Origin: Micrococcales bacterium
GTDB lineage: Bacteria > Actinomycetota > Actinomycetes > Actinomycetales > Cellulomonadaceae
Reading direction: 5' to 3'
NCBI GenBank assembly: GCA_009783975.1
Contig: WRCL01000016.1
Location: 1 to 13,375 of the forward strand
DNA length: 13,375 nt
Shown here: positions 13,338 through 13,375 of the stretch, piece after piece
Position numbering within the stretch: the stretch's first letter is position 1
Layout of the letters: each line of letters opens with the position of its first letter
Notes under the pieces: generated by a model
Told to the model about the DNA's origin: nothing
Database searches by the model: none
Seen by the model: the letters and a program-made list of their open reading frames with translations, nothing else
Position numbers and translations under genes: made by a program

Positions 13338-13375
13338 TACCCCAGCACCCACTCGCCGTAGAACGCCCCGATCCC
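13337..13375 (-). CDS. mraY: MraY C-terminal end (partial)
   Basis: The last 12 codons and TAG stop of a gene that enters from beyond the window. They read GIGAFYGEWVLG, which fits the C-terminal tail of actinobacterial MraY (phospho-MurNAc-pentapeptide transferase, the lipid I synthase). The stop shares one base with the murD GTG. Identification rests on this short tail and on the conserved mraY-murD order. Confidence 0.75.
   Translation of the reverse strand, partial: GIGAFYGEWVLG

Overview
The window is a stretch of the division and cell-wall (dcw) cluster of a high-GC Gram-positive bacterium. Every gene I can support lies on the minus strand, so transcription runs from high to low coordinates. 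The order mraY-murD-ftsW-murG-murC-ftsQ-ftsZ-pgeF-[novel gene]-sepF-yggT-divIVA-traR/dksA-lspA is that of an actinobacterium, most likely Micrococcales. Support comes from the very GC-rich sequence (roughly 70% by eye), frequent GTG starts, a Wag31-type DivIVA at the end of the cluster, the FtsZ C-terminal tail ending DVPDFLK, and a DksA/TraR-type zinc-finger gene next to lspA. The genus cannot be named from the sequence alone.

Layout, in transcription order. The last 12 codons of mraY (13375-13337) run straight into murD, ftsW, murG and murC with stop/start overlaps, followed by ftsQ after a short gap. These genes finish lipid II synthesis (MraY, MurC, MurD, MurG), polymerise it at the septum (FtsW) and build the divisome (FtsQ). 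A strong hairpin built over the ftsQ stop codon probably ends or attenuates this transcript. The next gap carries a -10 box and a perfect inverted repeat upstream of ftsZ, so ftsZ probably has its own regulated promoter. pgeF follows ftsZ closely.

After pgeF the usual actinobacterial arrangement would be yggS and then sepF. Here there is a 206-bp gap, then a 706-residue protein with an unrecognised N-terminal domain and two FHA domains, and then sepF. No yggS is present. This gene is the most unusual item in the window: a possible phosphothreonine reader placed among the FtsZ anchor (SepF) and polar growth (DivIVA) genes. Its first FHA domain has lost key phosphopeptide-binding residues and its second looks intact.

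sepF and yggT are close-packed. divIVA follows after 165 bp and ends at a textbook hairpin-plus-T-run terminator. traR/dksA and lspA form a separate unit with a good -35/-10 pair bracketed by an 8-bp inverted repeat. No tRNA, rRNA, CRISPR array, insertion sequence or phage gene was seen, and no intergenic gap exceeds about 210 bp.
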